Positions 7,961-17,039 of a stretch of 64,000 nt of DNA are shown here, in pieces; the stretch's first letter is position 1; each line of letters opens with the position of its first letter. Source of the stretch: CAIYXB01 sp038146805 (GTDB lineage Bacteria; Cyanobacteriota; Vampirovibrionia; LMEP-6097); assembly GCA_038146805.1 (NCBI GenBank), contig JAYQSH010000005.1, forward strand, positions 682,001 through 746,000. Reading direction: 5' to 3'. The translations under genes and the position numbers were made by a program. The notes beneath the pieces are model-generated. The model did no database searches. It was not told where the DNA came from and saw nothing but the letters and a program-made list of their open reading frames with translations.

Positions 7961-9193
7961 TTAGTTTTTCAGTGAAAAAACTTTTTTGTTATCGATATAT
8001 AATTCTTTTACCCGTGTCTTGCGTGGATCTACTACAAATTCAAAAATATTTTCAAGATTTAATTTTTCTTTTTCTCCCTCAACTATTTCTAGTACAACAA
8101 AGTCTGCAGATTTACCTTCTTTGAGGGAGCCGATTTCATGCTCTTTGCCAATCATCTTGGCTGCGTCAATAGTCAGTTTGGCAAATTTTTCTTGGGCATT
8201 CAAATGAGAGTTTTCTAGTAGTTCTTTTCTAATATCTAAGTCATAGTTCGAAGCTCGTGAATCTGTGCCAAAAGCAAATTCTATTTTTTCTTGATGCCAT
8301 TTTTTTGTTTGTGCTTTATCGTTATTTAAAAATTTATTACTGCGCGGACAATTTATAAGCTTGATTTTTTCTTTTGCAATTGTTGCTAAAGCCTCGTCAT
8401 CAAGGTAGACACCGTGTGCAAGCAAAAGCTTATCGTACAAAAGTTTGTTTTGGTAAAGAAAATCAAAAGAGTTTTTATAACTTTGCCAATTTTTTGCTTT
8501 TGCTTCTAAGCTTTTTATGCTTTGCCAAAAATCTTTGGCATCTTTTAATTGTTCATCATGAAAATTTTTTGTAAAAATTTCTTCTTCTTGACTTTCAGCG
8601 ATATGGCTCAAAAGCAATCTGTTATTAGCTTTGCTCCACTCTAGGCATAGCTGCCAAAGCTCTTTAGAAACATCATAAATTGCATGGGGTGATAAACAAA
8701 GTTCTATGTTTGCATCAGAAAATTTTTCAATAGTGTTTATTGCTTCATTGAAAATTCTTTGTGCATCTTGTGGATCAGAACCAAAAACCTCAAGTCCGAT
8801 TGTTGCTTTGATCTGTTTTTCTGAAATTGCTGCAAGGCTCGCTTCTAGATTAGAACTGTTTTCGACTATATAGCTGACCCCATATTGCATGAGCTCATCT
8901 ATTGAGTCTAGAGCATGTTGTTTAGGGTTAAACTCTTTATCAAAAAAGGTTTTTGCTAATAAGTCTTTTAACCACAAAAAAAGTTTTTGTTCTTTAAGCT
9001 TTAAATCGTAGTAATTTAAGTGGCAATGCAGGTTGATGAAACCTGGTACTAAAATTGTTTCTGCAGTTCCCTCTGCAACTAGACTAAAACCCTGTATCTT
9101 ATCTGCATGGCCCAAACAGTGTATTTGAGCATTTTCTATGACCTCATTTGGGTTTTTGACTATATATTTGTGGGTATAAGTTTTATAGGTCAT
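7961..9193 (-). CDS. Amidohydrolase family metal-dependent deaminase/hydrolase
   Basis: 410 residues, TIM-barrel amidohydrolase. Metal ligands are visible: H56xH58 in FINLHCHLN, His in LLSHIAES, and Asp in FGTDSRASN. The NCPRSNKFLNN strand and final GSLKEGKSADFVVLE are typical of the adenosine/aminofutalosine/chloro-hydrolase branch (MqnX, MtaD/SAH deaminase). It may be the aminodeoxyfutalosine deaminase of the futalosine menaquinone path, but no other mqn gene is in the window, so only the family is safe. Start chosen at ATG 9193. Confidence 0.75.
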   Translation of the reverse strand: MTYKTYTHKYIVKNPNEVIENAQIHCLGHADKIQGFSLVAEGTAETILVPGFINLHCHLNYYDLKLKEQKLFLWLKDLLAKTFFDKEFNPKQHALDSIDELMQYGVSYIVENSSNLEASLAAISEKQIKATIGLEVFGSDPQDAQRIFNEAINTIEKFSDANIELCLSPHAIYDVSKELWQLCLEWSKANNRLLLSHIAESQEEEIFTKNFHDEQLKDAKDFWQSIKSLEAKAKNWQSYKNSFDFLYQNKLLYDKLLLAHGVYLDDEALATIAKEKIKLINCPRSNKFLNNDKAQTKKWHQEKIEFAFGTDSRASNYDLDIRKELLENSHLNAQEKFAKLTIDAAKMIGKEHEIGSLKEGKSADFVVLEIVEGEKEKLNLENIFEFVVDPRKTRVKELYIDNKKVFSLKN

Positions 9194-9223
9194 TTAATTG
9201 ATGTCCGTAAGAGTTATTCTAAT

Positions 9224-9541
9224 ATGTTAAAGCTAGAAATCAAAAATAACAATGAGCAATTACTAGAACTTGAAGTTGGTGGCCAGTTACTCTATAGTGA
9301 TGCAGAGCATTTTAAAGAAACAGTCTTACCTTATTTAAAAGAACAAGCTAAAGTTTCGGTTGATTGTTCGGATTTAGAGTTTTTAGATAGTGCTGGCATG
9401 GGTTCTTTTGTTAGGCTTTGGAAAGAATGTAAAATGATTGGTGCTGAACTAGAGTTATATAATGTTATTGATGATGTACAAAGCTTGCTTAGAATTGCAA
9501 GACTTCATCAATTAACAAGAATTATTTCTAAGACAAGTTAA
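9224..9541 (+). CDS. STAS-domain anti-sigma factor antagonist (RsbV/SpoIIAA-like)
   Basis: 105 residues from the ATG at 9224. The STAS fold is complete, with the phosphoacceptor serine in the loop FLDSAGMGSFVRLW. Such proteins bind an anti-sigma or switch kinase when unphosphorylated and are released when phosphorylated. Its stop codon is directly followed by the ATG of the phosphatase/kinase fusion (TAAATG), so the two are translationally linked. Together they form a partner-switching module. Confidence 0.88.
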   Translation: MLKLEIKNNNEQLLELEVGGQLLYSDAEHFKETVLPYLKEQAKVSVDCSDLEFLDSAGMGSFVRLWKECKMIGAELELYNVIDDVQSLLRIARLHQLTRIISKTS

Positions 9542-11971
9542 ATGCCCAATAAAAAGACTAAAGAGTCACAATTAGATTTAGAGCAAAAAATTATTGAGCT
9601 TGAGAAAAAACTTGGTTCTCAACAAGAATTAAACGAAGAAAAAACAGCAATAATGAAAAAAACTATTGCTGAAACAGAGCATTTAGCAAGGCATTTGCAA
9701 AATACTACTTTGGCGTTGATACAAGAAAGACAAGTAGCCAATGCAAAAGCTGAAAAAGAAAAACTTGTTAATCAGTGGGTAAAAAAAATAAATGCTTCTT
9801 TTGATTTGGATTCTTTATCTAAAATTATTGTAGAAGAACTAGCAAAATTTTTGAGTTTGGATAGATGTGGCATTCTTCTTTTTCAAGGAACTAATATTTT
9901 AGAAGCAATAGAATATACTAATGATGATTTTAAAAGAATAAGTCAGTCTAAGAATTTTAATGATATAAATTTTCTTTCTTTGAAAGAAATTAAAAATTCA
10001 TATTTATACCAACAATGTATTTCTGAAAAAAATAAAGTTATTGATAATGTACTGAAGCTTACAAATGATACTTTATTAGACGATGTTCAATCATTGATGG
10101 CATTTCCGATCACTGTTTTTACTGGTGACACTCAGGTGACCAAAGAAAACATAAGTGAATCTAAAAATGTTTTTGGAATGATTTATTTCCAACATTGTGC
10201 CAGTCAAAAAGAGTGGCAAGAAACAGAGATTGATATAGTTAGTTCCATTATCAATCCACTTGCTGTTTCAATTGAAAAGTCATTGCTCTATAGCGATTCA
10301 AAAAAAAGAACTAAATATGCTGAATTATTAAATAGTCTAACTACACAAATTCGTTCTAGTTTGAATTTGTCTGAAATTTTAGCAAGGACAGTAAATGAGT
10401 TGGGTATTGCCTTACAGGCATCTCGTTGTTTTTTGTATTTTGATGGTTATATCTCAGATGAATATTCAAAGAATTGTGTGCCGCCCATTGCTGATAAAAT
10501 GCAACATTTGATTTTTGATAAATTTATAAATCAAGGCGACTTGGGGTCAATTGCCATTAATGATATATACCAAGATTTTAAGATTGGTCTTTTGTCGGAT
10601 GAAGAAAAAAAAGAACTTGAAATCTCAAAAGCTGCTGCTGCACTTGCTTGTCCTCTACATTTTCAAGGGATTTTGCAAGGCTGGATTGTTTTTCATGATT
10701 TTGAAAAACGAATTTGGTCTCAAGATGAAATTGCCTTTGTTGAAGCTGCTGCTGCTCAAGTAATGGTGGCAATGACTCAATCTCGAATGTATGAAAAATT
10801 AAATTCATACCAAGAAAAACTTTCTCGTGAATTAAAACAAGCTGCTCGCGTACAAACAGCACTGATTGGTGGTGATGTTTTTGATGTGAGTTTAGAAACA
10901 TCGGTTTTTTATAAAGCGCATAGTAATGTGTCTGGTGATTTTTATTGGGTAGCAGAGCTTGCACCTGATGTTATTGGTGTTTTAATTGGTGATGTATCTG
11001 GTAAAGGTCCTGCTGCAGCATTGTTGACAGGATATTTACTTGGTGAGTTTAATGCAGCTATTGCTAATTCAGCTTTGCCTTGGTTTCCTGAAAAGATGAT
11101 TAGTTTTTTGTGCCAGAGTATTTTGTATCAAAATGCAAGCTCTGATTTTTATGCAACTGCGTGGTATGGAGTTTTTGATTTGCACAATAAAAAACTTAAA
11201 TATACGAATGCAGGTCATTTGAACCCATATTTAATTAAAGATGGTCAAGTAATAGAACTTGGTACCGAAGATGATTGCGGTGTACCTTTAGGGTTGATTA
11301 ATCCAAAAGAGTTAGAAGAAGTTTACATAGCTAGAGAAATAGATTTTGTTAAAGGCGACAAAATGTTACTTTTTACAGATGGTGTTTTAGATCAAAAAAT
11401 GCCCGATGGTAATTTTGTGCCTAAAAATTGGATCTATGATCGTCTGCAAAAAATCAAAGATAAAGACGTAAAAGATATTACTTTTGATTTAAATGAAATT
11501 CTGAATTCTATGAGTGGTTCGACACCGCTTTCAGACGATCGATTGATGATTAGTCTTGAAGGTGTTGATTTTGATTTCCAAGAATTTACTTGTGGTCAGG
11601 TAGAAGATATTAATAAATTAATTGACACAATTGTGCATGATTGTATTGAACATCATTTACCCAAAGAAAGACAAATTGAATTTAAACTTGGTATCACTGA
11701 GGCTCTGTCAAATGCAGTGAGGCATGGTCCTTTAGACCATGATGTTAATAAAACAATAAAAATCGGTTACCGCATAGACAACGGGCATTTTAAAATGTCT
11801 ATTATTGACTCTGGTCCGGGTTTTAATTGGCAGGTATATAATTATGCTTCAATAGATGATGTTTTTGAAGATAGCGAGGGTGGTAGAGGTATTCCTTTGT
11901 TGTTGGAAATATTTGATAAGGTTACTTGGAACTACCTTGGCAATCATATTGGTTTGTTTTTTTATTGGTAA
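9542..11971 (+). CDS. GAF-GAF-PP2C phosphatase-HATPase kinase fusion (RsbU+RsbW type)
   Basis: 809 residues. An N-terminal coiled coil (~1-75) is followed by two GAF-like sensor domains (~75-245 and ~260-415), a second coiled coil, a SpoIIE/RsbU-type PP2C domain (~445-670; SGDFYWVAEL, GDVSGKGPAAALL, FTDGVLD) and a C-terminal GHKL ATPase of the RsbW type (~690-805; LGITEALSNAVRHG N box, IDSGPGFNW G1, GGRGIPLL G2). Phosphatase and kinase for the adjacent STAS protein are thus on one chain. The input signal and the sigma factor or other target are not evident here. Confidence 0.88.
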   Translation: MPNKKTKESQLDLEQKIIELEKKLGSQQELNEEKTAIMKKTIAETEHLARHLQNTTLALIQERQVANAKAEKEKLVNQWVKKINASFDLDSLSKIIVEELAKFLSLDRCGILLFQGTNILEAIEYTNDDFKRISQSKNFNDINFLSLKEIKNSYLYQQCISEKNKVIDNVLKLTNDTLLDDVQSLMAFPITVFTGDTQVTKENISESKNVFGMIYFQHCASQKEWQETEIDIVSSIINPLAVSIEKSLLYSDSKKRTKYAELLNSLTTQIRSSLNLSEILARTVNELGIALQASRCFLYFDGYISDEYSKNCVPPIADKMQHLIFDKFINQGDLGSIAINDIYQDFKIGLLSDEEKKELEISKAAAALACPLHFQGILQGWIVFHDFEKRIWSQDEIAFVEAAAAQVMVAMTQSRMYEKLNSYQEKLSRELKQAARVQTALIGGDVFDVSLETSVFYKAHSNVSGDFYWVAELAPDVIGVLIGDVSGKGPAAALLTGYLLGEFNAAIANSALPWFPEKMISFLCQSILYQNASSDFYATAWYGVFDLHNKKLKYTNAGHLNPYLIKDGQVIELGTEDDCGVPLGLINPKELEEVYIAREIDFVKGDKMLLFTDGVLDQKMPDGNFVPKNWIYDRLQKIKDKDVKDITFDLNEILNSMSGSTPLSDDRLMISLEGVDFDFQEFTCGQVEDINKLIDTIVHDCIEHHLPKERQIEFKLGITEALSNAVRHGPLDHDVNKTIKIGYRIDNGHFKMSIIDSGPGFNWQVYNYASIDDVFEDSEGGRGIPLLLEIFDKVTWNYLGNHIGLFFYW

Positions 11972-11997
11972 TTTTAACTTTTAGATTTTTGTTGATA

Positions 11998-12750
11998 CTA
12001 GCAAGCTAAACTTTTTACACATGCTTCTAAAAGCTCGTAATCATACAAGAAGGTGTCAAAGTATTTGATAAACAAAGAAGAATCTCTACCTGTGCAAACA
12101 GTAATTGTTGCTGTATCTGTGCAGAGTGAATTTTTCAAAATATTTTTTGCTTTAAATAACCACTGATTGACAAGCCCGATATGCGCATTTATAGTGCCAT
12201 TGATAATTGATTTTTTTGTGTTTTGAGCTTCTATATCTTTGTAATTATTTTCATAAATAAACTTGCCATTTGAATAGTCTTCTAATGCATCGCAGTAATC
12301 ACTTAATGCTTTTAGAGAGCTGGTAAAACCTAAGCTAATAAAACCACCAACAAATTCACTATGCTTATTAATCACACTGATTGTGGTTGCTGTTCCGAAA
12401 TCAACTAAAATTATATTTTTGTTTGGAAAATAATTTTGTGCGCCAATGAGTTTCGCAACTCTATCATCACCAATACCCTCATAAAGATTTTTAATGAGTT
12501 CTTGTTCTTGAGAATTGAAAATTTGAGTTTTGTTGATTTTTAGTTTTGCTTCAATTTCTTGTTTGACAAAATTGGATTTGTCTTTGATGGTGCTAAAAAT
12601 AAAGAGTTGAAATTCTTTGCTTTCTTCTTTATTTACTTGTATATATTCAATTAAATCCTCTAAATTGAAAAAAACTCTATCAAAACATGAAAATTTTGTA
12701 TTAGAATTACCAATATCTGCGATTATATTAATAGTATGAGTTTCTTGCAT
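11998..12750 (-). CDS. coaX: Type III pantothenate kinase
   Basis: 250 residues if started at the ATG at 12750; an upstream ATG at 12780 adds ten residues. IADIGNSNTKFSCF is the N-terminal phosphate loop and LVDFGTATTISV the second acidic motif of the ASKHA fold in CoaX. The enzyme makes 4'-phosphopantothenate, the first step of coenzyme A synthesis. Its 5' end overlaps head-to-head with the divergent gene at 12736, so both start regions share sequence. Confidence 0.85.
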   Translation of the reverse strand: MQETHTINIIADIGNSNTKFSCFDRVFFNLEDLIEYIQVNKEESKEFQLFIFSTIKDKSNFVKQEIEAKLKINKTQIFNSQEQELIKNLYEGIGDDRVAKLIGAQNYFPNKNIILVDFGTATTISVINKHSEFVGGFISLGFTSSLKALSDYCDALEDYSNGKFIYENNYKDIEAQNTKKSIINGTINAHIGLVNQWLFKAKNILKNSLCTDTATITVCTGRDSSLFIKYFDTFLYDYELLEACVKSLAC

Positions 12751-13245
12751 AATAGTTACCAGATTCTTTTTAGACCTCAAAAAGCTTTTGAAGAATTGAA
12801 AGATAATTATAGCTTAAATGTTTTTTTGCAAGGTATCTTGGTTTTTTTTGGTGCTCAGTTAATAGCTAATAATTTTAGTTTTAATATCTTGGCTGACAAG
12901 TTTGCGAGTTTGTTTTTTTTGAGCTTTTATGTCTTTATTACTGCTTACATCTTTGTTTTAAAGGGTAGAGATTTTTTTAAATTATTAGCTTTGTTTGCTT
13001 TTAGTTTTTTACCTTTAATATTTGCCAAAGTTTTTGATATTTTGTGTTTTGAAATTCAGCCACTTAGTATTTTGGTTAATTTGATTTTGACTTTATGGGT
13101 TTTTAATTTGCAAATTTTGATTATTGAAAAAGTTTGTTTAGTAAATCGAGCAAAAGCAATCCTACTGTATTTATTAGTACCAATGTCGATAGGATTTTTT
13201 ATTGCAGTTACTATTGCACAAGCTCTTTTTGTTTTGATGTTTTAG
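12736..13245 (+). CDS. Yip1-domain integral membrane protein
   Basis: 169 residues with an N-terminal YQILFRPQKAFEELKDNY motif, as seen at the start of bacterial Yip1-family proteins, followed by about five hydrophobic segments. No enzymatic residues are apparent. Function of these proteins in bacteria is unknown. The 5' end overlaps coaX on the other strand by at least 15 bp. The next gene starts 4 bp after its stop. Confidence 0.65.
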   Translation: MSFLHNSYQILFRPQKAFEELKDNYSLNVFLQGILVFFGAQLIANNFSFNILADKFASLFFLSFYVFITAYIFVLKGRDFFKLLALFAFSFLPLIFAKVFDILCFEIQPLSILVNLILTLWVFNLQILIIEKVCLVNRAKAILLYLLVPMSIGFFIAVTIAQALFVLMF

Positions 13246-13249
13246 AAAG

Positions 13250-13813
13250 ATGGTGTTATTAAATTCAAATTTATTAGATTACAATGCGGAGTTTCAAAAT
13301 TTTGTTTTGCCAAATACTGTTGATGATACAGGCTTTGATTCACAACAAGATTTAAACAAAGATATTGTTGTTGTTGCTTTTATTTGTAATCATTGTCCTT
13401 ATGTCGTGCGCATTATTGATGAGTTTGCTTTGCTTGCAAAACAAACTAAATCATTTGTTGATTTTGTAGCTATCTCAGCAAATGATCCAGATTATCGTCA
13501 AGAAGATAGCCCGGAAAATATGAAAATTTTTGCTCAAGAACATGATTTTGTTTTTCCATATTTGTTTGATGCAACTCAAGAAGTTGCAAAAAAATTTTCA
13601 GCAGTTTGTACTCCTGATATTTTTGTATATAAAAAGCTTAATGGTAAATATTCTTTGCTTTATCATGCTCGTTTTGAAGATTTAGAAAAAGCTTTATATG
13701 AATTGCAAGAGGCAAATAGGGTGTCTTTTGAGCAGCTGCCTTCTGCCGGCTGTTCAATAAAATGCATAGCTTATTTAACTGAATTCAAAAACTATTATCC
13801 TTATCAAAGTTAA
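13250..13813 (+). CDS. Thioredoxin-fold (AhpC/TSA-like) protein with CNHCPYV motif
   Basis: 187 residues, no signal peptide. The redox motif is C46NHC49PYV, characteristic of a group of cytosolic thioredoxin-like/peroxiredoxin-like proteins; the C-terminal PSAGCSIKC also matches that group, with the final Trp of GCSIKW replaced by Cys. The fold includes VCTPDIFVYKK around the cis-proline. It is probably a thiol-disulfide oxidoreductase. It is likely transcribed with the Yip1 gene just upstream. Confidence 0.82.
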   Translation: MVLLNSNLLDYNAEFQNFVLPNTVDDTGFDSQQDLNKDIVVVAFICNHCPYVVRIIDEFALLAKQTKSFVDFVAISANDPDYRQEDSPENMKIFAQEHDFVFPYLFDATQEVAKKFSAVCTPDIFVYKKLNGKYSLLYHARFEDLEKALYELQEANRVSFEQLPSAGCSIKCIAYLTEFKNYYPYQS

Positions 13814-13859
13814 TATTTACAACCAGTAAACCTAGGCTTTAGATAATTGCGAAAACTGT

Positions 13860-13889
13860 GGTCTTGGTGCCTGGCACAAAGATTATGCT
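13860..13889. repeat. 30-bp palindromic repeat, copy 1
   Basis: A 30-bp stretch beginning GGTCTTGGTGCCTGGCAC and ending TTATGCT. It is identical to 18925-18954. The core GTGCC-T-GGCAC is a perfect palindrome, and with flanks it forms a 9-bp stem with one mismatch. It spans the TAA stop of the minus-strand gene at 13883. Confidence 0.85.
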
Positions 13890-14215
13890 TTAGTTCTAAA
13901 ACTTGAAAATAAAACCCATAAACTCACAATAGCCATCGACAAAAGTAAAATTGCAGGCACTGTTTTTTCTGGATGTTGATTAAGTAACGCTGTAATTGCA
14001 AGGCTTGATCTCCATGAAAAAACAGCGAGTAAAAGAATGTTTATAACTTTTGCGATAATCGCTACAAAAGGTTTTTTGATGAGCAAGGCTAATATCACTA
14101 AAACAATACCCGATAGCAATCCACTTATTAAAGCTGATTTGGCATGAGTTAGAAAATATCCTAAAAGCCCAAGAGCCGCAAGCGTTATTCCATAATTTAA
14201 ATACAGGGTTTTCAT
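13883..14215 (-). CDS. TMEM14-like small membrane protein
   Basis: 110 residues with four hydrophobic segments separated by short loops (LNYGITLAALGLLGYF, SALISGLLSGIVLVILALL, and so on). Pattern and length fit the TMEM14 (Tmemb_14) family, which also occurs in cyanobacteria. Role unknown; eukaryotic relatives are linked to lipid or heme traffic. The stop codon lies within the 30-bp repeat. Confidence 0.6.
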   Translation of the reverse strand: MKTLYLNYGITLAALGLLGYFLTHAKSALISGLLSGIVLVILALLIKKPFVAIIAKVINILLLAVFSWRSSLAITALLNQHPEKTVPAILLLSMAIVSLWVLFSSFRTKA

Positions 14216-14300
14216 GCAATTTATTATAAACCATTCATAATTTAGCTAGCTTGCAAAAAATGAGTATCACTTGTTGGTTTTGTTATATACTTTAATTTCT

Positions 14301-15245
14301 ATGGCAAAAACAGCATTTAATATTCTTGAATATTGTTATTTTAGAGACCAAATTATCCCTTTTGCAAACGCGCAAATTAGTATCATGAATCATAGTTTCA
14401 TGTATGGCTCAGCTGTTTTTGAAGGAATTCGAGCTTACTATAATCAAGACGACAAAGCACTTTATCTTTTGCACGCCCAAGAACATCTACAAAGGATACT
14501 CAATAGTGCAAAAATTTTGCGCCTGCAAGCTAATAAATCAGTGCAAGAAATGATTGATATTGTAGTTGAAGTTTTAAAGAAAAATGCTCCTCAACAAGAT
14601 ACATATATAAGACCTAGTTGGTTTAAAGATACTATTCGTATTGGTCCAAGTGTTTATTGTGAAGATGATCAAGATAGTTTTGTTGTTAGTTGTATTACTT
14701 TAGGTGACTATGTTGATACAAAAAAAGGTTTAAATGTTAGAACCTCAAGCTGGAGAAGGCTTGCTGATACTGCGATTCCGGCTCGCGCTAAAGTTAATGG
14801 AAGCTACGTCAACACTGGTTTAGCCAAAGCAGAAGCTATTTTGTCTGGTTATGATGATGCCATATTTTTAAATGATGATGGTCATGTTGCTGAAGGTTCA
14901 GCAATGAATCTATTTATGGTTACTAATGGCACATTAGTATCAAGTATGGGTTCTGAAAATATTTTAGAAGGTATCACTCGTAATTTTATTACAACTATTG
15001 CACGTGAAGAACTTGGTCTGCAAGTTGTTTATAGATCTATTGATAGAACAGAACTTTATACTGCTGATGAATTATTCTTCTGTGGCACGGGTGCTCAAGT
15101 GGCGCCAGTAACAAATGTTGATAACTACGTGATTGCTGATGCCAAGCCCGGTGCAATCACTACAAAAATTCAAGATCTTTATAGTCAGATATGTCACGGT
15201 AAAATAGATAAATATAAAAAATATTTGATAAAAATTGAAATCTAA
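14301..15245 (+). CDS. ilvE: Branched-chain amino acid aminotransferase
   Basis: 314 residues from the ATG at 14301; a TTG at 14271 adds ten residues and is less likely. Fold-type IV PLP aminotransferase: SFMYGSAVFEGIRAYY, the lysine in RAKVNGSYVN that binds PLP, and the C-terminal FFCGTGAQVAPV are all present. It catalyses the last step of Leu, Ile and Val synthesis. Its 3' end overlaps the next gene by 11 bp. Confidence 0.9.
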   Translation: MAKTAFNILEYCYFRDQIIPFANAQISIMNHSFMYGSAVFEGIRAYYNQDDKALYLLHAQEHLQRILNSAKILRLQANKSVQEMIDIVVEVLKKNAPQQDTYIRPSWFKDTIRIGPSVYCEDDQDSFVVSCITLGDYVDTKKGLNVRTSSWRRLADTAIPARAKVNGSYVNTGLAKAEAILSGYDDAIFLNDDGHVAEGSAMNLFMVTNGTLVSSMGSENILEGITRNFITTIAREELGLQVVYRSIDRTELYTADELFFCGTGAQVAPVTNVDNYVIADAKPGAITTKIQDLYSQICHGKIDKYKKYLIKIEI

Positions 15246-16659
15246 ATTACTAAAAGCATTTAAAAAATTTTTAAATCCAGAGCAGATTTTATGTTCTGCA
15301 ACGGAATTAAAAATTTATGATACTGATGCTACAGCCCTCTTTAAAAATAAAGCCTATGCTGTTTTAATTCCAACTACTGTCACTCAAATACAAGAGATTA
15401 TTAAAGCGATCAATTTTTTCAATGAAAAATATCAGCAAAATATAAGCTATCTTGCTCGTGGTGCAGGCACAGGTTTGTCGGGTGGTGCAATTGCTGATGA
15501 ACATACTGTAATTATTTCAGTGGCGGCATTAAATAAATTAATTGATATAGATCATATAAACCAAAAAGCTTTGGTTGAAACAGGTTTGATTAATTCTCAT
15601 TTGACACAAAAAACCAAAAAATTTAATTTGCAATTTAGCCCAGATCCCTCTAGTCAAGATGCTTGTACTATTGGTGGTAATGTGGCTGAAAATGCTGGTG
15701 GGATTCATTGTTATAAACATGGTGTCAGCGCAGATCAAGTTTTAGGTATTGAATATATTAATCATCTTGGAGAAATTTGTTATTTAGGAGAATTAAATTC
15801 AGAAATTAAAACAACAGCAATTGACTTTGCAAGGTTCTTTTCTGGTTCAGAAGGTACTTTTGGAATTGTTACAAAAGTTTTGGTCAAGCTTGATTGTGTT
15901 GCTCAATCTTTTATTACTATTCAAATAGCATGTGAGAATACTTTAGATGCAACAAAAATTGTCACAGCCATAATTAAACATGGCTTAAAGCCAGCGGCTC
16001 TTGAAATGATTGATCAAGGTGCTATTGAAGCTGTCAATAGTTCTTTTAAAATGGGTTTGAGTCCAAAGGTAAAAGCGATTTTGTTAATTGAGTTTGATGG
16101 ACATAATGAAGAGCTCTTGATTAGTGCTAATGAATTGCGAGATTTAGTTGAATCAAGGTTTGATTATTTGTTTATGAAAAGTACTCAAGATCCAATTGAA
16201 AGAAAAAAACTATGGCAAATTCGCAAGGGTACAGTAGCCGCTTTTGGACAAATCGCACCTTTTTGGTATTTGTATGATTCTGTTGTACCGCGCTCTAAGA
16301 TTCCGCAAGCAATGCTTGCTATTGAAGACATCGCTAAAAAATACAACTTAAAATTAGCAAGTGTTTGTCACGCCGCAGATGGTAATTTGCATCCAAATTT
16401 TTTGTATGATCCTGATAAAGACCCAGATGTAATTGCCAGAATTCATGAAGCAAGTCAAGAAGTAATGCAGATGTGTATTTTGCTTGGTGGCGTTTTGTCT
16501 GGAGAGCATGGTATTGGAGTCGAAAAAAGAGATTATATGCCCTTTATGTTTTCAGAAGCAGAAATGCAGTGGATGTTAGCAGTCAGAAAGATTTTTGATC
16601 CTGAAATGAAAAATAACCCTGATAAAATTTTTCCGATTCGTGTCTGCAAAGAGTGCTAA
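15235..16659 (+). CDS. glcD: FAD-linked oxidase, glycolate oxidase subunit GlcD-like
   Basis: 474 residues. The PCMH-type FAD domain shows ARGAGTGLSGGAI and IGGNVAENAGG, and the C-terminal oxidase domain shows HAADGNLHPNF and SGEHGIGVEKRDYM. GlcD-like enzymes oxidise glycolate or D-lactate and usually pass electrons to an Fe-S partner (GlcF); none is in the window, so substrate and partner are open. Translation probably starts at TTG 15235 because no ATG/GTG is found before conserved sequence; this overlaps ilvE by 11 bp. Confidence 0.85.
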   Translation: MKSKLLKAFKKFLNPEQILCSATELKIYDTDATALFKNKAYAVLIPTTVTQIQEIIKAINFFNEKYQQNISYLARGAGTGLSGGAIADEHTVIISVAALNKLIDIDHINQKALVETGLINSHLTQKTKKFNLQFSPDPSSQDACTIGGNVAENAGGIHCYKHGVSADQVLGIEYINHLGEICYLGELNSEIKTTAIDFARFFSGSEGTFGIVTKVLVKLDCVAQSFITIQIACENTLDATKIVTAIIKHGLKPAALEMIDQGAIEAVNSSFKMGLSPKVKAILLIEFDGHNEELLISANELRDLVESRFDYLFMKSTQDPIERKKLWQIRKGTVAAFGQIAPFWYLYDSVVPRSKIPQAMLAIEDIAKKYNLKLASVCHAADGNLHPNFLYDPDKDPDVIARIHEASQEVMQMCILLGGVLSGEHGIGVEKRDYMPFMFSEAEMQWMLAVRKIFDPEMKNNPDKIFPIRVCKEC

Positions 16660-16660
16660 G

Positions 16661-16687
16661 TTTTTATGAATTCATAAAAATTTTTTT
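16661..16687 (+). terminator. Terminator after glcD
   Basis: A perfect 20-bp palindrome, TTTTTATGAATTCATAAAAA, starts one base after the glcD stop and runs into seven T. A second, weaker hairpin with a T run (AAGCTT-AAG-AAGCTT, 16705-16719) follows. Confidence 0.65.
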
Positions 16688-16765
16688 ATTGTAAGATTTA
16701 GAGCAAGCTTAAGAAGCTTTTTTTTCTTTTTTAAGCCTTTGTCTAACAAGTTTTAAATTTAAAAT

Positions 16766-16998
16766 GGGCGTGCTTCCAAACCCGTAATAAGTATCTCGAG
16801 TCTTTAGATTTGGGCATAAGTAGGGTTTGGTTAGACACGCCTAACAAAAGAATCAAACACCGTTGCTTAGTGAGTTTCACGCAGTGAAACAAGCTAAGCG
16901 TAAGGTCGTTTGTGGGACTGATTTCTGACCCCATTTGCTAGTGATTTTTAACATTTCACTGTATTTTTAAATTCAAAATGGGGTTTGGAATCAGTCCC
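16766..16998 (+). mobile_element. Long (233 bp) three-hairpin MITE-like element, copy A
   Basis: Begins GGGCGTGCTTCCAAACCC and ends GGGGTTTGGAATCAGTCCC, so the tips share GGG-N5-TTCCAAACCC as inverted repeats. Three hairpins lie in order: the left arm bounded by GGCGTG/CACGCC, a stem at 16865-16899 (GCTTAG..GTTTCAC/GTGAAAC..CTAAGC), and the right arm bounded by GGGACTGATT/AATCAGTCCC with inner ACCCCATTT/AAATGGGGT. No convincing coding sequence. The right end is only 4 bp from the Fur-like operator of the ferredoxin gene. No clear target duplication at this copy. Relatives lie at 21594, 30461, 39152 and 41346-42213. Confidence 0.85.
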
Positions 16999-17002
16999 TT
17001 AA

Positions 17003-17039
17003 TGAGAATAATTCTTATTTGTATTGATAATGATTCTCA
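17003..17039 (+). promoter_or_regulatory. Two Fur-type operator boxes overlapping the ferredoxin promoter
   Basis: Box 1 (17003-17017) reads TGAGAAT-A-ATTCTTA and box 2 (17025-17039) reads TGATAAT-G-ATTCTCA; both fit the 7-1-7 Fur consensus TGATAAT-N-ATTATCA, box 2 at 13 of 14 positions. Centres are 22 bp apart, about two helical turns. Box 2 overlaps the -35 TTGATA (17024-17029) of a promoter with -10 TATAAG (17046-17051) and 16-bp spacing. A Fur-family regulator is encoded at 29556. Confidence 0.7.
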
